Below are positions 45,345 through 58,428 of a stretch of 64,000 bases of DNA, one piece after another (the first letter of the stretch is position 1; the number at the start of each line of letters is the position of its first letter). The stretch is from Ascochyta rabiei (lineage: Eukaryota > Ascomycota > Dothideomycetes > Pleosporales > Didymellaceae), in the NCBI RefSeq assembly GCF_004011695.2, contig NC_082423.1, forward strand, positions 1,240,001 through 1,304,000, written 5' to 3'. The position numbers were made by a program, and so were the translations under genes. The notes beneath the pieces were generated by a model. The model ran no database searches, was not told the DNA's origin, and worked only from the letters and a program-made list of their open reading frames with translations.

Positions 45345-47237
45345 AGATACCGATGCTCTACTCGAGGCAGCTCTCCCTGCTACTGTCGAGACTATTTGTC
45401 CAGATCTGGAACCAGACAAAGACACCAGCAATGACGGATATGACGAAGACGGCGACAAAGAAGTTAAAAAAAAGCACGTGCTGAGAGGCTTCGTGAGACT
45501 GGGAGATGGCTAGTTTATGTGAAGGACTTCACCATCTTCTTGCCCTATGTTTTCCCCCGAATAGACGGGAGAGTACAAGTCTGCTTGGTTGTTTGCATCA
45601 CGACAATGATTGTGGAGTGCGTTTTGTAAGCTGTTATACCATACGTGCTCGGTATCATCGTCGATAAAGTCACATCAGGAGCTGCGCCCACACTAGAGCT
45701 TCTCATGCTTCTAGCCCTGGACATTGTTTACGCCCCATCCAGCATCGGCCTTGTGCAACAACTGTCGAAGATACCCATTAAACGATTCTTGTACAAGAGA
45801 TCGACCAATGCTGCTTTCAATCATGTTATGGCGCAATCCGTCGATTTCCATTCCACGCAAGACTCAGCCGAAGTCATGGAGGCTATTGAGCAAGGCAGGA
45901 TACTGGGCGACGACTTTGAGTAAGCGGTCATCAACATCGCCCCAATTTTGGTATGTACTATTGTCGCATGTTTTATCTTCTAAGCTTGATACTGCTGTGG
46001 CGACGGTTCTGCTTGAAGCATCCATTGCCCACATAGTCGCGGAAGCGTGATCATCAAGACTCAAAACGGATGACCAAAAGGAAACCCACAAAAAGGGAGC
46101 GACTGGAAACATGAAAGACGCATTAAGCAGTGCGAGTTTGGCATACTGTTACCTGCTTCAATTAACTCCAACACGAAGCTGGGATTGTTTGACCGCAGTT
46201 GCTGAACACATGAAGGCAAAAATGCGATTTGAGAGAAAGCAAGTGCTGATTGAGGCTCTGGTGGAATTTCTAGTACCTGTTACTTTTTTCGTCGTTACGT
46301 ATCTAGCTCCCCAACGCATTAGTGCTGGAAGTGCATCTCTGGGTGACTTCGTCTTCTTTATGACATACTGGGAGGCTATTAGGTACCCACTTAAGTTTTT
46401 GACAAACCACCTTTGATGTTTAGTGAGCGACTTCGTCGACGCAGAAAAGCTCCCTCTACTCCTGAAGACTAAGCCTTAAATCACAAAGGCGCCTGATGCT
46501 GTGCGACTACCAGCGTGGGAGGGAGATGTTTAATTCGACAGTGTATCTTTGATGTATGATGAAGGCCGCTACACACTTCCCGATATCTTATTTATTGCTT
46601 TGTCCCACCAACCTATCGCGCTTGTTGGTTAAAATGGTGCTGGCAAGTCTTTATATCTGAAATTGTTGTTGCGATTGCACGGCATCGCCTCTGGCAGTGT
46701 TAGTATTAGTGGCCTTGATGTTCGCACTGTCGCACTCTGCTCTCTGCGAGACTGTGTTAGTGTGATACCGCAGAGTTCCATGTTTTTAATACATTGATTA
46801 TAGAAAATGTCCGCTACGCGCGCAGTGCAGCAACTGACGACGAAGTACCTTCCATTTGTTGTGCGGCAGCTATTCACGACATCATCATGAGCTATCCCAA
46901 CGGCTATGACAAGCAGGTTGGCGAACGTGGCCTAAAGTTGTCGGGCGGCGAAGCACAAAGGCTAGCTATTGCCAGGGCATTACTGGAGAACACGCCAATC
47001 GTGCTACTGGACGAGGCAACAAGTGTTGTTGGCACAATGACGAAGAAAAAGATCAAGAGCGCTTTGGGAAAGCTGGCAGAAGGAAAAATTGTTCTTGTTA
47101 TTGCGCATCGTTTGAGCACTGTCGTGCATGCAGATCGGATTCTCGTTTTGCATGAGTGAAGTATCGTCGAAAAAGGGCGACACGCAGAATTGTGCAAGAA
47201 CAAGGGCGGATACTGGGATCTCTGGAAAGAAGCTTGA
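45345..47237 (+). pseudogene. Decayed ABC half-transporter, HMT1/ATM-like (ABCB)
   Basis: Plus-strand pieces of an ABC exporter of the vacuolar heavy-metal-tolerance type are in order but in several frames: a leader with LLEAALPATVE; YVKDFTIFLPYVFPRIDGRV (about 45505-45560); GIIVDKVTSGAAPTLELL (45645 on); HSTQDSAEVMEAIEQGR (45850 on); TMD helices to LGDFVFFMTYWEAIRYPL (46345 on); a damaged Walker A with a stop in place of the Pro of GPNGAGKS (about 46610-46640); ENVRYAR; LSGGEAQRLAIARALL signature; VLLDEATS Walker B; AHRLSTV H-loop; and a closing YWDLWKEA. Stops lie at 45621, 45921, 46416, 46615 and 46791, with frame changes between them. The intact relatives transport phytochelatin- or glutathione-metal complexes into vacuoles. 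Not RIP-like: the decay is mixed and not TA-biased. Confidence 0.82.
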
Positions 47238-47961
47238 ACGCTTCATCGGCCTCGCAATAATTGAGTGATGAAGCCTTCTCTCTCTTGCATTCACTGTTGC
47301 AGCGGTATTGACACACTATCTACCCGCACTGGTGAGCAGGAACCATCGCTCTTACGTCGTCTGCACTGAGAGGGGGCAAGCTTTGTAAAAAAAGCACTTG
47401 TGTCGGAATTCGGGACAGCTGTCGCGTTCTTCGCATTCGCCGATCTGGATCTCCGGCGGGTTGTTATTATAGGTACCGTGCTAGCGGTAGATGAGGCACT
47501 TCCCGCCGGCAGCTCCACATCTGAAGATCTTCGGACCCACCGTACAGGGGACTTGCGTCGCCTGTTTAGGAAGACAAACAGCAAAGTATGACTTAAGGTT
47601 CAGCAGGGGAATTTTGCATGGATCTTAGCGGATCAAAATCGATTAGTTTGCACCTAGACCTCCGCCGACAATCGATGGTGTCGAATCCTTAACCATGGCT
47701 TACTCGCTACACACGGCAGATGTCAGTTTCCCTGCATATGGTCCTGACTCTCTTCCCACCGTCGAGCTGGTTCTATGGTGGTTCTAGTCGAACGACTCAG
47801 CATTTCCCGCTAGAACTCACGTCCAAGGCTGACATCGGCCAAACCATTTTTAGTGCTGTCATGACCTCCCGCAGAACAAATACAAGGAAGAGATCGTCTT
47901 CTCAAGTATCTTTCCATCATCCTGTTGGGTATTTGTTGTTGGAGGTTGTCCTAAATTCACG
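47238..47961. other. Intergenic, nothing recognised
   Basis: 720 bp between the ABC pseudogene and the rhodopsin-domain gene. Open frames up to 97 codons on either strand have no family match. Confidence 0.45.
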
Positions 47962-49327
47962 ATGTCTGCGCCCTCAGTTGATATCGATCCCTCAGCAAGA
48001 TTGATTACACCTAATGGACTACCACTTGCTATCATTGTGATCTCAGTCATCTTTCTCAGTCTGTCCCTAGTCACTGTGTCCTTGAGGACCTACATCCGCC
48101 TCAAGAAAGGCACTTATGGTCTCGATGATGCATTCATGACGATCGGAAGGGTACGTTCACCGTCAGGAGCTTTGGAGGAAAACAATGCTGACGCAGTGCG
48201 ACAGATCGTTTATATACCAGTTGTAGGGTTGGCAGTATACGGATGCCTTGTTGGCCTCGGCAGGCTGAACGAAGATCTCAACGCATGGCAGCAGGCTGAA
48301 GCTGTCCAGTACTACGCCATCTGGATCTTGCTGTACGTTGTCGCGCTGGCGACAATCAAGTCGTCTGTGTGCATCACTATCCGACGGATTGGTTCGATTA
48401 AAAAATCATACAAATTGACAGTCTGGGTTCTACTGGCAGTGACATGGGCCTCGTTTCTTGTCACCTTCCTTGGCACCTTACTCTACTGCCAGCCAGTTCG
48501 TTCTTTGTGTTAGTTGAACTAAAAGCACATGCTAAAATCAAGGAAAATACTAACACTGCCCGAACAGGGACACCCGCATTGATTACTAGTGGTCAGGGCA
48601 GCTGTGCGCCCGTCGATGTTTTTATCATCATAGCGCACACCGCTACGGTCTCCACCATCCTGACTGACATGGCTCTTGTCATCGTTCCTGCTGTTATTCT
48701 GTGGAACACGCAAATGAAAAGACATGCAAAGATCCAGGCATTTGGGCTTCTGTCGTTCGCTTCTATGTAAGTCTGGTCCCATGGTTTAAAATCAAATTCA
48801 CCGGTACTGATACATAAAAGAGCCTCAATCATTACTATGGTTCGAATTCCCTACGTCAACAAGTTTGAGAGTCAAACCAATCTTCCTTGTAAGAGAGTTT
48901 CAGCCTGTGGAAAAACCATCGCAACTGACCTTTCTCAGTCTGGGTCTCCTACATCATTCTTTGCTCCAACGTCGAAACCGGCATTGGGTGTTTTGCATCA
49001 TCAATTCCTTCGCTGCGTCATGTCTTCCGAAAGGAGAGCAATGGCAGCTCCGACCCCAGTAGTAGGCGCCACATATCGGCTGGTAGTAAACTCATGACTC
49101 CAGGTGCCAGTTCCCGCCGACCCAAAATCTGCGATAGTTTCCGCAATCCTACCGATATCGGATTCAGCTTATCAGCTGTACATCATGGACGCGCAGAAGA
49201 TACATGGGAGCGTCTGCAAGACGGAGCGTCAGACAAGAGTGATACTCCAATAAACCACAAGGGTATCTACGCTGAGCGCACCTACGCAGTCGATGTCGAG
49301 TCAGCTGAGGGGCATAGACAATTCTAG
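47962..49327 (+). CDS. Rhodopsin-domain integral membrane protein (fungal 7-TM, Pth11-related)
   Basis: Predicted 379-aa plasma-membrane protein with seven helices. Five exons: 47962-48150, 48205-48499, 48568-48766, 48821-48888 and 48939-49327; introns 54, 68, 54 and 50 bp; total 1140 nt. Helix 1 is followed by LRTYIRLKKGTYGLDDAFMTIG, the RxYxR...LDDxxM signature of the fungal rhodopsin domain; then YYAIWILLYVVALATIKSSVCITIRRI (helix 3), GQGSCAPVDV, DMALVIVPAVILWNTQMKRHAK (helix 5-6 region, LWxLQM motif), ITMVRIPYV and SNVETGIGCFASSIPSLRHVF, where E of NVETGIG is highly conserved. The C-terminal tail is polar and ends GIYAERTYAVDVES. These proteins are putative surface sensors; ligand unknown. 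The exon 2 donor (GTTCTT) is weak, so that junction is the least certain. Confidence 0.83.
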
Positions 49328-49885
49328 TTATAGACCCTCGAGCTGTTCGTACAGGGAGTCTTTAGTTTCCAATGCTAACAAGCACAGAGAGAATGCCATC
49401 GCTGCTATTATGTGCAACTCTAATGTACAGCGTACGAACAAGATAGAGACTAGCCGCATACGCATCTAGTAAAGATTAATTAGATTTTATAGGAACACAA
49501 ATTTCAAAGATTATGGTAGGAAGTATGTCGATTTACATATAAGTTCTGTCTCATATCATATCCACTATTTTGTCATGTGCCCATGAGCGCACAATCTATA
49601 CCAAACAGCAATGGGGGCAGCCTCCCTTGAACTTAAGGGTAGAAATGTAGCCTTTTTTCCCAAGTACTAATTCAACCGTTGGTAGCCAGTCTGTCAGGCG
49701 CTGGGCCCGGAGGTACCTCTGCCAGTCTTGGCGAGCTACTATAGGGCTAGTCAGCCCAGACTATATAAAGGTGTTAGAGGTTATTGCTAATACACTAGTA
49801 ATTAGTCTTGATTGATTGATTGATTGATAAGTTTAACATCCTGTGTGAGTCTAAGACTATATAAGACGAGAGTTGTTAAGCTACT
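49328..49885. other. Transition from gene-bearing to AT-rich repeat DNA
   Basis: 560 bp after the rhodopsin-domain gene. GC drops progressively; a (TGAT)n microsatellite lies at 49811-49830. The portion 49640-49800 resembles neither flank. No gene seen. Confidence 0.5.
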
Positions 49886-50573
49886 TGTCAGATTGAATGG
49901 TAATGGTAATGAGTTGATGATAATGTATTAAATTGTTACGATCCTGTGCCAGGGCACAGCACAAACATAAGTACCAGCCAACCAAGACCCCTGACTCCGC
50001 CCTGAAGGAACGAACAGTGGAGAAGGACAGAACAGAAAAGGGTTGTCACGTGACTGCTTGTTAACAAGCATAACACACGTAACTGCTTATTAACAAGCAC
50101 AACATATATAACTACTTATTGATAAGTATAGTATAATATGCTTGTCTATAAGCACCCTTATATATTTTATTAGACTAACTCTAGTTACTTGTTAATAAGC
50201 ACTATATCTCCTTAGTATATAGTTAGTAGGAACACAACCCTTATAGTTTGTGTTTAACCTTATTAATTAAGTTTGTCTTTAAAATCTTAACCTGCTCTTA
50301 AACTAGACAGTCTACTCTGTACTATTTATTGCACCCTATCTTTACAAGCTTAACTTAGTTAATAACCCTAACTAATCTACAAGTACTTATCCCTAAGAAC
50401 CAATAGAATTAGTACTTACGGTCTTTAACTAAAGTACGACTTCAACATAAATGTTCTGTTCTTGCTCTATGTAAGGGTGATTTTTGTCTTATCTAGGTTT
50501 TAGTAGGGGCCCCTGCACGGTTTCTTAGCAGGTATATCGCCTAACTTATTTCTCCAATACCTTTTATTTAACA
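49886..50573 (-). mobile_element. Solo copia LTR split by a gypsy LTR
   Basis: 49886-49933 and 50448-50573 together match the 168-bp LTR of the copia element at 51306-58428, running from TGTCAGATTG to ATTTAACA. No polypurine tract or internal copia sequence follows either end, and the 5-bp flanks (CTACT and ACTTC) do not match, so it is a solo or truncated LTR after rearrangement. Confidence 0.8.
49934..50447 (+). mobile_element. Solo Ty3/gypsy LTR
   Basis: About 514 bp, from TGTTACGATCCTG to CTTCAACA, similar along its length to the LTR at 59141-59634. It is flanked by a perfect 5-bp duplication TAAAT (49929-49933 and 50448-50452), so it inserted as a full element and was reduced to one LTR by recombination. 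Its host is the copia LTR above. Confidence 0.88.
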
Positions 50574-51305
50574 ACTTCTTTATAGTTTATGTACTTAGGT
50601 ATAGTATATACGCAGGCTTTACCTATAGTACTACACGTATTACACTTGTGTAGTGTTGTAGGGTGTTTATCTGCATATATTTTGCATATATTGCTATTTA
50701 GGCACCTGTTCTCTATATGTCTAAATTGCTAACATTCTTAGCATTGTGTAGTAGAAGGTGTAGTAATAAACCTTTCTGCTCTTATGCTAGCTTCTATTAG
50801 GTATAGTCTATTCTGTGTAGCTTGTTAAGCTTTATTTTCTATTGCAAACGCTTCACAGACAGATCCTAGTTATTGCTTTTATCTCCTTTTGTAGCTTGTT
50901 AGCTAGAATAGGTTTCCTACTATAGTTAGGTCCTTTTTAAAGGTAGTTATTTCTAGCTTAAGCACCTTTAGGTCCTAGTTTATTTCTAGGGATGTAGGGA
51001 TGTTGTATAGTATTACTTTGTGCCATAGTTTTTTTAGAAGGGCTTTCTTATAGGTAGTAACTAATTGCCAGATTACTTAGTTTTTAAGTAGGTATTTTGC
51101 TGTAAAGGAGGGTGTAGTAGTAAGAAAAATATATTTCCTTCTGCTTAGGCTAGTAGAAGTAATTTTAGGGAGTCTTACTCCTTTATCTATAAAGGCCTTA
51201 TTAAAAGTGTTATGCATTTAAAGGGGAGTAAAAAAGGGTGGTTCTTGTTCTTGTGTAAGAACTAGTTAGCGTACGCTTAGGGAGTTCTTTATAATAGTAG
51301 GTTGC

Positions 51306-51473
51306 TGTCAGATTGGATGGTAATAGTAATGAGTTGATAATGATGTACTAATGTTCTGTTGTTGTTCTATGTAAGGGTGATTCTTGTCTCATCTAGGTTC
51401 TAGTAGGGGCCCCTGCACGGTTTCTTAGCAGGTATATTACCTAACCTATTTCTCTAATACCTTTTATTTAACA
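51306..51473 (-). repeat. Copia 3' LTR
   Basis: 168-bp LTR, downstream (3') in element orientation, adjacent to the polypurine tract at 51474-51482. Confidence 0.88.
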
Positions 51474-53708
51474 CACCCCCTTAGCTTAGAATCCTATTAT
51501 AAGCTGCGCAAACTAGTTAATAAACTCTTTAATGTAAGGTCCTCTAGTTGCTCTTACATCTTCTTAAGCAGGATATCCCTTAATATACCCCTCTAGCCCT
51601 TAACAAGCCCTAACTAATAAAGAGACCTAGCCTATTTGCTAATTAGTAACAACTTTATAAATCTATCTGCAATTATGTTATTAAATAGGATATATTCTAC
51701 TTTAATAATTTTACAGTTTACTTCTTATTATAACTAGTAGTTATGTATATTAATATGCTAAAGTTTAGTCTATATCTTAGTAATATCTGTAGTAACTAGA
51801 CGTATTGTCTGCATATTATTATATTTAATTGTTATTATTAGATTGCTTAGGGTTACCTAAAGCTCCTTTAATAGTTAAGAGGTAAATATTACTTCCTTAG
51901 CTACTTAAGACAGGGCTAGGAGCTTAGCCCTAGTAGTTAATGTTGTAACAGTATCTTGTTTATTTGCTCTCTAGGCAATAAGTCCTCTAAATAGCTTAAT
52001 AGCAAATCCTTAGGAACTCTTTTAGTCTACAGTGTTGTTAGCAAATATTATATTACTTGTAACTTTAAGTCCTTTACCCTGTCTAAAGTTAAGTAATAAA
52101 TTCCTTATCTTCTGTAGGTACAGGAGCACTTAGTTAGTAGCATCTTAGTATTTATTACTTAGGTTAACTAGAAAGTGTGTGAGTTGCAATGTAGCAAACG
52201 CTATATTAGGTTAAGTAGTTACTGCTGCAAATAACAGGGATCTAATCTTTTGCTATTATTAATTAATCTCTAGTAGTTTAGCTAGACTGTTCCTAGGCTA
52301 ATGTTTAATTCTAGATATTAGCGTATTATGCCTTACATCTTGTCTAGTTACTAATTAACTAATTTTATTAACGTATGCAGCTTATAAAAATTAAATTATC
52401 TATTACTGTCTATTACGTTAGACTTCTAAACTAAGGAACTATTAAAGGTTATCTCCTCTAGTGTACAGGTATTACTCCTATATCTGTTTAATAGCATTAT
52501 CTACCTCTTATTTGTGCTTTAGGTGGTACGCAATTATAATGTTGTCTATATAGAAGAAGATAATTATTCTATCCTTAATTATACAGTATAGCTCTTATAG
52601 CACTTATTTAAATCTAATTCTAGCTAATATTACTATAAATACCTTCTACTATAGTAGAGAGGAGATGTAGAGTCTGTATAGGGCTTTCTATACCTTTAGT
52701 AAGGTGCCTATCTTCTAGTATCCTCTTAGTATCCTTATGTATATTTTGTAGTTAATAGATGTGTAGACAAACGTATTTATAACATCCTATTATTCTAGTT
52801 TAAGATTGTATTTTGCAGTAATTACTATTAGCATTCTAAGTAATTAGCCTATAAGTGTTACTGTATATATGTCTTATAACGTAATATTATATTATTAGTC
52901 TCCTCTAACTATAAGCCTTACTTTATACTTATTAGGGTAGTAGTATTTATTATACTTATATATATAGACCTACATACATTTAAGTATTTATTATCTAGAC
53001 TTCTAAACTAGAGCTACTAGAACTTTAGTCTATAACTCTATTTATTTATAGCTTTATAGGTATTTGTTTTCTGCTTATTTAAACATTTTATAGAGAGGGT
53101 GCTCCTCTATCTTTAAGTACGCTGCAGGTAATAGCAGGAGTTGTTCTAATGCAGTTTAAATCCCTTTGCTATAATCCTCTTTAATTAAGCTTTATTAAAA
53201 GGTTTTCCTTTATATTAACTAAGGTGTTCTGCCTTAGTACATGCTATAAATGCAGCTGCCTACAGCGTTGTTACAGACGTTCCTTAGTCCTGTTTAAGTT
53301 AGTCTGTTGTCGTATTATAGCTTATCTATTTAGTTAGGAATGCTACTAGCAGAGGAGTTAGTAGAGGCGTTAGGTATGCCTCTACAATCTTCCTACCTTA
53401 GTAATATTAGGGTTGTTTAGCACGCAGAGTATCCTTCTATATTGTCTTATTCTTATAAAACGTTTTAGTTTTAGGTATATAGCTCTATATAGCTAGGATT
53501 CTAACTATACTAATCTAAATTATAATCTTCTTTAATATATTATATATAAGGTTATCTATATTATCCTCTATTTTGCTATTAAATATTGTTTCTTTATTAA
53601 ACACTACATTATAGGTACTGATTACTTTAGCTATTAATAGGACCTAGATTTAGTATATGTTAGTAGACTGGTATCCTACTAAGTATCTAATCTATGCCTT
53701 TAGGTCTA

Positions 53709-55571
53709 ACGTACTCTACGGGTAAGCGGATTAAACGGGTAAGCGGATCACTCTGCCAAGACCACACCAAACCTCCACCTTACCACGCAATGCCTCAACA
53801 ACAACATCAATCTACGCCCTTAAGAGAAGCTGTAATACAGCTTGCGCTCTAGGCAATTAAACAAGACGCAACACTTACTCTGTAACGCGCTGCAGCTATA
53901 TATAACGCGCCTTACAGCATACTACACGCTTAATACACAGAACAACCTACACAAGCTAATTATACGCCAGTTTAACAGATTATAGACTAGACTAAGGAGG
54001 ACGTAATTACTAAGTACATCCTTAAGCTAGATGCACAAGGATTTGCCTCTTAGCTAGCTGCTGTAGCTAATATAGCTAATTCTTTGCGTGCTAAGCGTAA
54101 TATAGGCTATGTTAGCATAAACTAGCCTAACACGTTTATTAAGCGCCGCCCTAACCTTAAAGTAAGGTTTAATCGCAAGTACAACTACAAGAGAGCCCTC
54201 TGTAAGAATCTAGAGATTATTAGGGGCTAGTTTAGGCTTGTAGCAAATGTTAAAGCTAAGTATAGCATCTAGGACAATAACACGTATAACTTTAATAAGA
54301 CAGGCTTTATAATAGGCCAGATATTAACAGGAGTAGTTATTACAGGCTTAGAGCGTTAAGAACAGCTAAAGGCAGTGCAGTAGGGTAATTAAGAGTAGAC
54401 AACGGTTATACAGGGCATTAATGGCACAGAGTAGGCTATTCTACCCTTTATTATCTTTAAAGGCCGCAACCACCTCTCTGCCTAGTATAAAGAGGACAAT
54501 CTGCCCTATAACTAGGTTATTAGAGTCTCTAAGAACAGATTGACTACTAACAAGCTTGGTCTAGACTGGTTAAAGCACTTTAATGCCTATACAAAGACGC
54601 GCACCTAAGAAGTATACTAGCTGCTCCTTATTAACAGCCATAAGAGCCACAACTCCCTTAACTTCTAACAATACTGTAAGGAAGCAAAGATTGTTATACT
54701 GTGTATACCTCTACACTTATTTTACCTCTTATAACTACTAGATGTAGGTTGTTTTACCCCTCTAAAGAAGGTATATAGGCGCTAAGCTAAGAATCTTATA
54801 TGTAACTACATTACTTATATTACTAAAACTAAGTTCCTACTATGCTTTATAGACGCCTATAAGGAGACATTTACTTCTAGTAATATCTAAGGAGGCTTCT
54901 AAGGCGCTGGAATAGTCCCCTTTGACCCAGAACAGGTTATAATGGGTCTTAATGTCCGCCTACGTACCCCACCACTACCTACTGTAGAAGATGAGCCCTG
55001 GCAGTCCCAAACCCTAAGCACTACCCTGCAATTAGGGTCGCAATTAACGCTGGTTTAAGAGAGGATTTAAAGGCATGCAAGCAGCTTACCAACTTTAATA
55101 GTTAAGGCCTTTAAAAAGCTTGCTAAAGGCGCAGCTATAGTAGCGCATAAGCTAGTGTTAGCTTAAAGGGAGATTACTAGGCTTTAAGCAGTAAATAAGG
55201 CTGCTATGCGACGTAAATCGCATAAAAGAAAGCAATTACAGCAGGAGGGAGTCCTAACAGCTAAGGAAGGCCTTTAATTAACTACTCTAACTAAGTTTAG
55301 GGCGCGTAGTAATAGTTAGAAGGCAAAGAAGCAAGTACGCGCTAAAGGAGGGGAAGTAACCTAAAGACGCTGTACAAAGTGCTATAATGTTAGACATAAC
55401 TTACGTACATGTAAGAAGGCTGTAGAAGATGTTTCTAAATAATATTATATACTGCACTACTGTATATAAGGCTAAAGTAGGCTAATACGAGCTATAATAG
55501 GGTAGAAATTTAGTGTGGTCTTAGCAGAGTAATCTGCTTACCTGTTTAATCCGCTTACCCGTAGAGTACGT
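53709..55571 (+). mobile_element. Fot1/pogo-like DNA transposon, complete but RIP-killed (copy 1)
   Basis: 1863-bp element bounded by about 60-bp terminal inverted repeats starting ACGTACTCTACGGGTAAGCG, with an internal repeat GGGTAAGCGGAT, and flanked by TA on both sides (53707-53708, 55572-55573). Transposase frame runs from ATG 53790 to about 55442. Hallmarks: KTRT then LLLINSHKSHNS (DDE block, the Asp before SH changed to Asn), LLDVGCFTPLKKVY, and a C-terminal zinc knuckle CTKCYNVRHNLRTC. At least twenty TAA/TAG codons interrupt it, almost all where a Gln codon is expected. Inserted into the copia element. Confidence 0.9.
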
Positions 55572-58260
55572 TAGTCTTTGTAGCCTTAATTTTCTTTAAT
55601 AGGTGTTATTAGTTATAGTAAATGCTTTGCATCTGTATACTCTTAGGTAAGCCCTGTTTAGTTTTTAAGGTCTTGTAACTATGCTATTTATAGCAGCTAT
55701 ACGCGTAAAGAGTATTTTATATAGTAATTTCTACTTATTTAGATAATTTAGCGTCTAATTGTATAGGTATACTACTACTCTAGTAGTTTCTAGTAAGAGT
55801 TCCTATAGTAGATTTGCGTCTAGTTAAATTATACATACCTTCTCTTTTATTACACCCTCTAAGTGTTTCGCTCCTCTATTATAAGCTTATATGTCTAAAG
55901 CAGAAGGCTTAAGTCTTATTAAGAGGGACGTGCACTATCTCTTAACCTCTTATTTAACTATAACAATTTTATTATCTGTCTTAATTACCTTAAGTATAAT
56001 ATTAAACTGTTTCGTTAAGAACTAGACAAAGATCCTAAGTAGACAGATAATAAATCTTACAGGCCTGTTGTCCTTAAAGTAGAAGTTCCACACGCACTAA
56101 GAGTGTTATTAGGTAATAAGCATTTAACTCTTTTCTTTATTAAAGCTTCCTACTTTATACTTATAGAAGTCTTTAGCTATTTATTTACTTGAGCCTTTAC
56201 TATTTAATTGTAGGGTTCTTTATATTTAACGCTTTAATTTTAATTATTTATATATGTTACATTACACTATTATAATAACTTTAATCTTTACCCTCTTATA
56301 TTAATGTATAAGGTGCTTAATTACAGATAGTCCTAGATAATTAAGCCTCTTATGCTATATTTTAGCTGTTACTTTCTATAGTAATCTTCTATTATAATTT
56401 ATACGCACGTAGAGTACTACTATAGCTATATTTAGTTATTTAATAACCTACTATCTAAAGCTTTCTATTAGGATTGCTATAATGTTGCTGTTTCTTTAAC
56501 GTAGCATTGTTAGATCTTCTTAGTTATCCTACTATATTCCTTGTCTTTAGAGTAGCCTAAACAATACTAGGTTACAGAGGAAATCTAGGCACTATGCAAC
56601 ATTGTCTAAGCGTAGTACTTATTTGCCTTAAGATCCCTCTGCTAATATATTAACAGTACTATATCCTTATATCTAGACCTTAGAGTTCCTAGTCTAGATA
56701 TAATCTCCTATTACTAGCTAGCGTACGTCTCTAAGTCTTAAGAGGTTATTATAGATATACGTAGTTAAGCTAGAATCTAAGAGAAATACCTTCTTTAATA
56801 GATATTATTAATTACTTCTGCTATATACTGCTTTTATACTACCTTTATTAACCTAAGTAATTTCTTAGCTATCTAGTTACTTAATAATCTTATCTAGTGT
56901 TTAAGACGTCTTAATAGGTAGAGTAATTAATTAAGAGTTTATTGTTGCTAGGTAGGGTTGCTTTAAACTAGTATTTAGTTTATTTACTATTCTGTATAAG
57001 TCTAGCTTATATTAGAGTTTATACTATACTAGCTTTATAATATATTAATTTAGTTTAAACTACTTAGGGGTTTCTAAATTTTTATTAATATAGTAATATT
57101 TACTAATGTTATAGCACTATTTATAAGCTAGACATATATCTACAGCTTCTGCTATATTCATTCTTTAGAATTGCTTATACTTATTACTAGACGCATTTAT
57201 TTTACGCTTTAATTACCTTTAGTTTAGGGCTGCAGATAGCGCTCTAATTTGCATACTTAAGGCGTCCCTCTGTATGTTTAAGTTAGTTTTACTGCTTACT
57301 GTAAAGGCTCCACTATATGTTATAAAGGTAATTTTTATTCTACCTTATATTAAATAGGCTAGGCTTATATGCTTATAGAAGAGTTTTATTATCTATCTTC
57401 TTTCTATATTACTTAAGTTACTTCCTACACTAGTAAATGTTACTATCTATGCTAGGGTAATGCTTTAGACTGCTTTTAGGAAGTTATCTATAACTAGCTT
57501 GCTCTGTATTGTGTCCCCTATTTTAAGAGCTTCTACGCAAGTTAAAGCTTAGTTGTATCTGCTAAGCTATAGTTCCTAATTTTACAGGACTCTTATAGGC
57601 TTTAGTGCTTTATAGTACCTTTCTTATACCCTTCTAATCTTATTATTAAGATCTACTCCTACTGCTGCCTAGGTTTTTATAATCTAGGTCTATAGGGCAC
57701 TATGTTTGTTAAAGCAGCTTACTTATAGATAAGGGCTAACTATAGTATTTAAGTGTTCTATTATTATAGCTATATATTTCTAATTATCTTAGTAGTTTTA
57801 CTTATATATTTTGTATAAGTTAAATATTATTTTGAATTCTTACACGTTGCTGTTGTATACTTCCTTTCCTTCTACTAAGAGTTCTAAGTATTACATTAGG
57901 GTATTAGTTATTGCTATAAAGGTATTAACAGGGTTAATTAATTCTTATGTAGTTATGTGCGTATTACTCCTTATAGTTTGTGTTAAGAAGGATACCTAAG
58001 TGCTCCTTAGAGCAGAGGCTAGTTTGTATTCTAAGACAAGTAGAGGTTGTAGTTTAATAGGCTTCGCGCGCAGTTAAGTGTTGCCTTCTAGGTCTATAAT
58101 ATCCTAGATTTCTAGAGCTTTGTATTACATCTTAAGTTAGCTATACTAGAAGATCTATTTACTTAAGTTAGTAAGAATAACTGTTGGGTCCCTCTAGCTT
58201 TAGCTAGTTGCTATTTCGCTTGTTATTAGTGCTTATCGTAGCAGCAGTAAGGCTCTTAAT

Positions 58261-58428
58261 TATTAGATTAGATAGTAATAGTAATAAGTTAATAATAATG
58301 TATTAATGTTCTGTTGTTGTTCTATGTAAGGGTGATTTTTGTCTTACCTAGGTTCTGGTGGGGGCCCCTACACAGTTTCTTAGCAGGTATATCGCCTAAC
58401 CTATTTCTCCAATACCTTTCATTTAACA
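58261..58428 (-). repeat. Copia 5' LTR
   Basis: 168-bp LTR, upstream (5') in element orientation. It differs from the partner mainly by TA-producing transitions at its first 50 bases. Confidence 0.88.

Larger units (their letters stand above)
51306..58428 (-). mobile_element. Ty1/copia LTR retrotransposon, RIP-decayed, with nested DNA transposon
   Basis: Identical-length LTRs of 168 bp lie at 51306-51473 and 58261-58428, both running TGTCAG/TATTAG...ATTTAACA; the flanks carry a perfect 5-bp target duplication GTTGC (51301-51305, 58429-58433). On the minus strand the polypurine tract AAGGGGGTG abuts the 3' LTR at 51474. Just upstream of that tract, the minus strand encodes a broken copia RNase H end (VEYILFNNIIADRFIKLL, the usual ADxxTKxL motif). 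Without the 1.86-kb insert the element is about 5.3 kb, normal for copia. No intact frame remains: stops, mostly from CAA/CAG to TAA/TAG, are everywhere. RIP accounts for the loss. Confidence 0.88.
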
